DNA of 64,000 bases from positions 272,024 to 336,023 of the forward strand of contig AJFK01000612.1 in the NCBI GenBank assembly GCA_000467715.1. The letters run 5' to 3'. How positions within the stretch are numbered: position 1 is the stretch's first letter; the number at the start of each line of letters is the position of its first letter. The notes under the pieces were generated by a model, which saw only the letters and a list, made by a program, of their open reading frames with translations, ran no database searches and was not told where the DNA came from. The stretch is from Hysterium pulicare CBS 123377. Lineage: Eukaryota > Ascomycota > Dothideomycetes > Hysteriales > Hysteriaceae. Below, in pieces: positions 58,201-64,000 of the stretch. The position numbers and the translations under genes were made by a program.

Positions 58201-61040
58201 TATGGCTTCAGTTCTGGATACGTTTATGATGACGATACTGACGATAAATCAAAGCGTACGAAGACGACTCATAATACGAAGCAAACCATGGTGCCAGATG
58301 GACCACCTGTTTCACCTACTCTTACCCCCGCGCTACCAGAGCCGCTGCCACCTACAACGACCACTGTTGCTACTCACGATGAACTCGCCTTCTTTGATCG
58401 CGTCAAAAAGCATCTTGGCAATAAGAACCAGATGAATGAATTCCTCAAGCTTTGCAACCTCTATTCACAAGATCTCATAGACAGGGCCCTGCTCCTGTCG
58501 CGCTCGCAGAGCTTTATTGGCGGAAATCCTGACCTGTATGCCTGGTTTAGGGATTTTCTGGGGACTGACGACGAGGGACAAATGCCTCGTACAAAGGCGA
58601 AGACTGTCAACTCTAGAGTCTCTTTGTCTAACTGCCGTGGCTTAGGCCCAAGCTATCGACTACTTCCAAAGCGGGTAAGTCTATATATATGTTCACTTGT
58701 ATACTTCATGACTGATCATCGCATAACAGGAGCGAGAACGAGTGTGCAGTGGTCGTGATGAACTTTGCCGCGCAGTCCTCAACGATGAATGGGCATCGCA
58801 TCCTACCTGGGCATCTGAAGATTCTGGTTTCGTTGCTCACCGTAAGAACCAGTACGAGGAAGGACTTCACCGCATCGAAGAAGAACGTCATGATTACGAC
58901 TTCAACATCGAAGCTCTACTTAGAACCGTCCAGCAACTCGAGCCGATTGCTAACCAGCTTCTCACCACGCCCGGTGAGGAGAGGGTGAACTTCGTATTGC
59001 CTCCTGGCCTTGGTGGACAAAGTGAAACTATCTACAAGCGAGTGATCAGGAAGGTCTACGGTCGCGAGAAAGGCAATGACGTCATTCTCGAGCTTTTCAA
59101 TCAACCTTGGAGTGTCATTCCTGTGTTGATGAATCGTCTCAAGGCCAAACTGGAAGAATGGAAGGCTGCTCAGCGGGAGTGGGAGAAGGTCTGGCGCGAG
59201 CAGACCCAGAAGATTTTCTGGAGATCTTTAGACCACCAAAGCCTTGTGTCCAAGCAGGCAGACAAGCGTCAGTTCCAGCCAAAGACTTTACAAAACGAGA
59301 TCCAGGTCCGTTATGAAGAGCAGAAGCGGCTCAGCGACATTCAGGAAATCCCTCAGCCTGACTATCAATTCGTCTACTCATTCAAAGATGAAGAGGTATT
59401 ATTCGACGCCGCTCGACTCATCATTACTTTCGCGGAAAACAGCAATTCGTCGGACTTTACAAAAGTCGTACCCTTCATCAAGGAATTTATTCCTCTTTTC
59501 TTCGGAATTGATCCCAACAAGTTTGAAGAGCGTGTGCAGAGCTTTGGCCGTGATTCCTCAACCAACGAATCCGCTGACGAAGAAATGGCGAGCGCTGATG
59601 ACGGCATCTCACAGAGATCGAACAAAGCTAAGAAGCCTACACTCCTTCGCGATGTACTTGACCGTGGCCGTAGCGGCAAGCCAGGACGAAAGGACAAGGA
59701 GGACAGTGTAGCGTCAGGAAGTCGAGATAGCACTCCCGATATTGCATCTGGAGTAGACGAAGAAGGTGGTGCATTTACAGAAGTGTCTAAGGGCAATACT
59801 GTGAAGACGGAACCAATCGAAGCTCGATGGGTCGAATATGCGCCCAAATCAGATGACGCTGACGGACAAGATGTAGGAGGAGCCGAGGAACCTTACAGGC
59901 GCACCATCTTCAACATGTACGCCAACCTACCGATCTATTGCTTCTTCAGAATGTTCGTCATCTTGTACGAGCGTCTAATGGCCTTGAAAAACACGGAGCC
60001 GGAGGTCCGGGTGACCATAGGGCGTGCAATGATGTCCAAGCCCGCATATGAGCTGAAGATGGTTGACAAGCTCCCTACCGATTTTTTCAAGGATTGTTCG
60101 GACACCGCCAACTATTACGAGCAAGTGCTTAGCATGTTCGAGGAACAAATCAAGGGTGACATCGACATGAACACCGTTGAAGAGGCTCTGCGACGCTATT
60201 ACCTTCACAACGGATGGCAACTATATTCATTCGATAGATTACTATCCGCGCTTGTCCGATTTAACCTTTCACTGTTCAACAACGACAACAAAGAGAGGAG
60301 CGCCGATATTTATCAACTTTTCAAGAAGGATCGACCCAACGAGTCGACAACTCACAAGGCAGAGCTTAATTACCGCAAGACAGTTGAGAAGTATGCTAAG
60401 GATGCTGATACATACCGAATCGCTTATGTAAGTTGTCTGAATAAAACCGGTCACTGTGCGATCTAGTAACGCGTTCTAGGACCCGGTCAAGATGGAAGTT
60501 TACGCTCGCCTGTTCAAACGGGACGAGCCAACTTTTGATTTCAGCACTCTCGACAGAATCAAAAAATGGCGCTGCTACATTGCCTCATACATGACCGTCG
60601 AACCTACCGAGGACGTCGATATCACCAGAGTTCGTGTGCCTTACCTTAAGAATTCCCTTGCCAAGATGGAGGACCGCCCAGAAGAGGAATGGGAAAACTT
60701 ACGTACTCACGACAAGACCACCGTCAAAGTCGTGCATCAAGGATACCAACTCAAGTTTGAGAACTCCGAGATTGATGGAGGAGTCACCTACTTGGTTCAA
60801 ACCGATGCCGTCAGGACTGGATTCTCCCTTGATAATCCAAATCCGATTGACGAGGACAAGCGTTTGAAGGACACCAAGAATGAACTGGCGCAGGAGAAGC
60901 TTGTTAGGAACAATGCATGGATGCGAGACGTCAGTCGTGACGACGTTGATTCTCGCAAGGCAGCTTTCAAGAAGGATATTGACGAAGCGAAGACTATTGG
61001 AGCTAGTGGAGTGGAAGATGCAGAGATGATCGATGCTTAA
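55274..61040 (+). CDS. SIN3: SIN3 transcriptional co-repressor
   Basis: Nine exons: 55274-55389, 55508-55587, 55655-56364, 56422-56522, 56574-57252, 57312-57788, 58255-58674, 58730-60427 and 60480-61040, about 1,613 aa. Sin3 is the scaffold of Rpd3-type histone deacetylase complexes in the nucleus. PAH1 is [20 protein letters not shown] with [20 protein letters not shown]2 is [14 protein letters not shown] with [23 protein letters not shown]3 is [12 protein letters not shown] with [14 protein letters not shown]. The HDAC-interaction region follows with [20 protein letters not shown], and the Sin3 C-terminal domain with [20 protein letters not shown]. Low-complexity regions separate PAH1 and PAH2; one has a long charged helix ([16 protein letters not shown]). 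The intron after the PAH2 region is 466 bases and contains an in-frame alternative start, listed separately. Confidence 0.95.
57985..58254 (+). promoter_or_regulatory. Possible internal promoter and alternative first exon of SIN3
   Basis: Within the long intron (57,789-58,254), a CT-rich tract (about 57,985-58,035) is followed by ATG at 58,039. The frame runs 72 codons to the acceptor at 58,254 and stays in phase with the downstream exon. It starts [16 protein letters not shown] and includes KRKAEREEG and an acidic DDDDTDDKS-like stretch (DDDTDDKS). An alternative transcript starting here would encode a Sin3 of PAH3 plus HDAC region without PAH1 and PAH2. Inference from frame and composition only. 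Confidence 0.4.
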
Positions 61041-61969
61041 AGTAGTCAAACTACGAGCATCCGTGCCATTTGATATGGCGTTTCATGGACGGCCGAAGGA
61101 AAACATACCTGGTGGAATTGGGTAGGGATGTCTGACTGATACCATAGTTACTGTTGGTGCAAATTGGCATTGCCAGACTGTTTAACATTTATTTGGTGCA
61201 TATGATGAGCGAGCGAAAGATGCATTTCTTTTTTTCTCGACGATGGAGAAACTCTGCGCGGCATCACACACCTCTCAGTACATCGATTACATCCATCTTT
61301 GGGTGTTTATGTAGGATATTTTTTAGCTTCTGATGAGCCCAATATGAACATTTTTAAAAATAACGTGCTTTGGGGTTGATGTGCAAAGCAGATCGACTAG
61401 CCATGCAAGCCTGCTTTCTTTATCCTGCATGGACAATCTATCTGACTTCGTCGCTAATTGAATGAATATAGATATAAGAAACTAAAGAAGCTACTTTGGC
61501 AGGACCCATAGCAGTAAAAGTCCCTATATGCTTAGCACAGAAATTAACTACTCATGTTCAATGTTGATACCTGGAAAGCAAGAGCGTTGCAACGTATCCA
61601 CGCGAGGTCTTTTGTGGACAGGAGATGAAATCGTGCTTGGTGTTGAGGGCAAAAGAGTGGCGCAACAATGCCGGGACCTCGGGAGTTCGTCGTGGGTGGC
61701 TAGTGTAGATCTAAAAATATGGTTAAATCCATGCTAAGACGTTCGCGTGACAGTCCAGATTAAAGATTCAATAAAACCGTGATCCTTCGTAGGCGGCGTA
61801 GGCACCAACCCTTAATAGTCTTCTTCCTTTTTCTTCGTTTTCTTTTCTTTTCTTTCTTCCGTTCATTCTTCTTAAATTCGTCGTATTTTGAATTACCCAA
61901 GTCTTTCGCTCCAAGCGCACCGTCTTGCGCATCCACTCGTTTTCCAAATCATCACTATCAAATTACCTC
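61041..61969. other. Intergenic region between SIN3 and the membrane-protein gene
   Basis: About 930 bases, AT-rich near 61,300-61,530, then CT-rich on the plus strand near 61,820-61,860. It holds SIN3's 3' UTR and probably the promoter of the 61,970 gene. No supported gene. Confidence 0.5.
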
Positions 61970-62916
61970 ATGGAAGCCGAAACCCCACAAACCTACCGCC
62001 AAAAACTCGACGGTGGCGAGAAGCATTGGTTATGGAAACTCAGCTTGCGCGCCCTGCTCCTCATTTCTGGATTGATAGGCATAGGCTGCATGGCATGGGC
62101 GGTTCAAACTTCGATATCTGACAACTACGGGTACTTGAACGATGGATGGATGTCATGCTGGAGTCTGATTACTGTAGGCCGTCAAGAATCCACATCATCT
62201 TCTGATGGCTGACTTTTACTCATTAGTTCGGCTGTTCAGTCATCTGGAGCGCAATCTGTATCCTAGTCCTCCTCCTGCGGCGCCCACCCCGCCCCGTCCA
62301 CCCCGGCGTCGCCGTAGGCATGGATCTCGTCCTCTGGCTCGCCTTCATCCCAACCTGCCTCTTCGCTGTCTTAGCCTGCGTCGCCGTCCTTGAATTCGGA
62401 TCGGGCGGTGTAATAAACCCCTACGTAGCCTACGGGTATTACTGGCATGCCCCCAACGGCACCTGGATCTATAACCAAACCGAATACGCCACATACTACA
62501 ACCGCACTAGAGACTGCTCTGGCTCAGGCGATTCCGACCCCTATTATGGATATAATTCCGATCGCACATGCGCGCAAGAGGATGCTTATGTCAACCAGCT
62601 CTGGAATTCACGCGGGCATCGCGCTGGCGTTGAGATCACGGGGACGGTGTGTCAGTTTTTGGGTTTTGTGTTGCATTTTGCGTTGTTTGTGTGGGCTTGT
62701 GTGGATACGCATGTTAGGAATCGGAAGAGGACGAGTAAAGAGGCGGAGGTGTTGGCGGCGAATATTGTGATGAATATGGTGAGAAATGGACAGTTGCAGC
62801 CCCAACAGGCACAACAGCCGTGGATGGGCAACTCGGACGGTGTGGGTATGGCGCCGCAGAACCAGATTGTGGGGAATGAGGGCGAGAAGACTCAGCAAGG
62901 GCAGAGATATGTATGA
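61970..62916 (+). CDS. Four-helix membrane protein, MARVEL-like topology
   Basis: Two exons: 61970-62173 and 62227-62916, about 297 aa; ATG 61,970 begins MEAETPQTYRQ. Four hydrophobic helices are visible: ALLLISGLIGIGCMAWAV (near 27-45), CSVIWSAICILVLLL (near 71-85), LVLWLAFIPTCLFAVLACVA (near 101-125) and VCQFLGFVLHFALFVWACV (near 215-235). A long loop between the third and fourth has Tyr, Asn and Cys with N-glycosylation sites (NGTW, NQTE, NRTR), so it probably faces outside or the lumen. The C-terminus is Gln/Asn-rich and cytosolic. The layout resembles fungal MARVEL-type proteins, but the assignment rests on topology. The exon changes from C-rich to G-rich within the gene. Confidence 0.8.
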
Positions 62917-63044
62917 GATGTTGGTAGATACCCCTATTTCATCTGAACGATAATGCTTGAGTAGAGTAGGAGGAGCACACCTCCCATTTGAAGATGTGTA
63001 ATAACTAATATAAGAAATACTTGTAAGAGTGTTATAGGTGATCT

Positions 63045-64000
63045 TTAGGTGTGCCACCAATGATCCAAACTCGCATCAGTCCAGCTAAGGGCGCAATGAA
63101 AATACTCGCGGCAAACTTTCGCCTCACAATCGTCAATATAAAACCAACCGCTACACTCGGCCGAGCTCCTAGCACAGGCACGAAGAGCTAGAACATCATA
63201 TCTTACCCCAAATGCCAAAGGAAAAACGAGCGTTAGTACCAGGACAAGTACACAGCCTTTCCTAAATTCTTCCTGCCAGTGTATTTGAAAACCGCCCCAC
63301 GAGCGATACACTTCGATGGCTACCAAGAAGCACACAATGCTTATAAAGATGGTAAAACTGATTCCCGGTATGAGCGTGGCCCTGTTCATCACAACGACTA
63401 GACTTGTGTCTGTGAAGGACCTGAGCGGCCTCAGGAAATCTTGGTGATGGGGGAGAATGTCCCATTGAAGAAGCGGAAATGATCCTGCGGAAGGCCTCCA
63501 AGTAGGTAATAAAGTAATATTCAGAACAACGAGCGAGAAACATATTTCCGCGATGAGGTGAAGTGGCGTCTTCCGTGTCTTTAAAGAAAGGAAGTCCCAT
63601 GGAGATCGGGATTCATTAGGGCTGGTGTCTGCGGCGGTATTGTCTGCCAAATGTAGCTGATTCAAGTGTTGAACGTTGCAATTCCAATCAAGCAGAACGA
63701 TCACCAAAGAAAAACTGCACGCCACAACTCCTCCGAGGCAATACACCCCAATCCAGTTATCGATAGTGCCGTAGTAAAGAAGACCTGTTTTGGGGAACGT
63801 CCTTGTTTCTGGGTTAAAGGGTGCAAAAGAATTGGTAACGAAATGAGAGCGATCCTTTCGCAGTCTTTTAAGATTGAAGACGAGAGCAACGACGAGCGGG
63901 ACTAGTCCTACGAGGAGTGTGGCGACTCTTCCAACCCACTTCTTTGTCCGTGGCTTGCTCACAATGACAATATCCTCCAGGCCGATGCTAGGGATCGGCC
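63045..64000 (-). CDS. Multi-pass membrane protein, 5' end outside window
   Basis: The frame is open from the stop at 63,045 to the right edge, at least 317 aa. The first in-frame GTG (63,962) is not a credible start, and upstream residues (SIGLEDIVIV) continue, so the start lies beyond the window. About five hydrophobic segments are visible: VATLLVGLVPLVVALVF, WIGVYCLGGVVACSFSLVIV, LIAEICFSLVVLNITLLPT, IPGISFTIFISIVCFLVAIE and VLVLVLTLVFPLAFGV. A Cys-rich end (about nine Cys in the last 60 residues) is likely disulfide-bonded. I do not recognise the family. It converges on the four-helix membrane-protein gene, with about 130 bases between stops. Confidence 0.7.
   Translation of the reverse strand, partial: PIPSIGLEDIVIVSKPRTKKWVGRVATLLVGLVPLVVALVFNLKRLRKDRSHFVTNSFAPFNPETRTFPKTGLLYYGTIDNWIGVYCLGGVVACSFSLVIVLLDWNCNVQHLNQLHLADNTAADTSPNESRSPWDFLSLKTRKTPLHLIAEICFSLVVLNITLLPTWRPSAGSFPLLQWDILPHHQDFLRPLRSFTDTSLVVVMNRATLIPGISFTIFISIVCFLVAIEVYRSWGGFQIHWQEEFRKGCVLVLVLTLVFPLAFGVRYDVLALRACARSSAECSGWFYIDDCEAKVCREYFHCALSWTDASLDHWWHT

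Overview
The window is a gene-dense piece of nuclear DNA from a filamentous ascomycete (Pezizomycotina; Leotiomycetes is my guess, not proven). The reasons are single-gene transcription units on both strands, many GT-AG introns of about 45-70 bases, and fungal orthologues of NUS1, SEC10, RAX2, OPA3, class I myosin, SIN3 and a cytochrome-b5 fumarate reductase. I see no operon, rRNA, convincing tRNA, CRISPR array or intact transposon. Gene models below were spliced by hand from reading frame, splice signals and family conservation; UTRs are not resolved.

Layout. 1-3,020: no convincing gene, but a cluster of GCATGC palindromes and a hairpin. 3,021-10,390: two dynamin-superfamily GTPases in tandem on the minus strand; the downstream copy has a C-terminal extension resembling an FG nucleoporin and ending in a NUP98-type GLEBS-like motif. 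12,291-22,879: a tail-anchored-looking protein, cystathionine gamma-lyase, NUS1, SEC10 (head to head with NUS1) and a dienelactone-hydrolase-like/SnoaL-like protein. 23,277-28,435: a disordered protein of unknown function and a DHA2-type drug transporter. 30,419-41,728: RAX2, fumarate reductase, an unknown protein and OPA3. 42,251-49,698: a polo-like kinase and class I myosin. 51,015-61,040: a GH3 beta-glucosidase with a PA14 insert and the SIN3 co-repressor. 61,970-64,000: two convergent membrane-protein genes, the last cut by the window edge.

How the genes work together. This is not a biosynthetic cluster. Several genes nevertheless serve polarized growth and secretion: RAX2 (cell-end marker), SEC10 (exocyst), class I myosin (endocytosis, actin patches) and NUS1 (dolichol for glycosylation). 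PLK and SIN3 are cell-cycle and transcription regulators; OPA3 is mitochondrial, and fumarate reductase is a redox enzyme of the mitochondrion or ER.

Most notable observations: (1) the FG/GLEBS-like tail on one of two tandem dynamin-like GTPases, which predicts association with the nuclear pore; (2) an unusually long SIN3 intron holding an in-frame ATG-led coding extension, which could start a short isoform lacking PAH1 and PAH2; (3) a coding-strand switch from C-rich to G-rich near the 3' ends of several genes; (4) a myosin I gene whose first coding exon is only the ATG.
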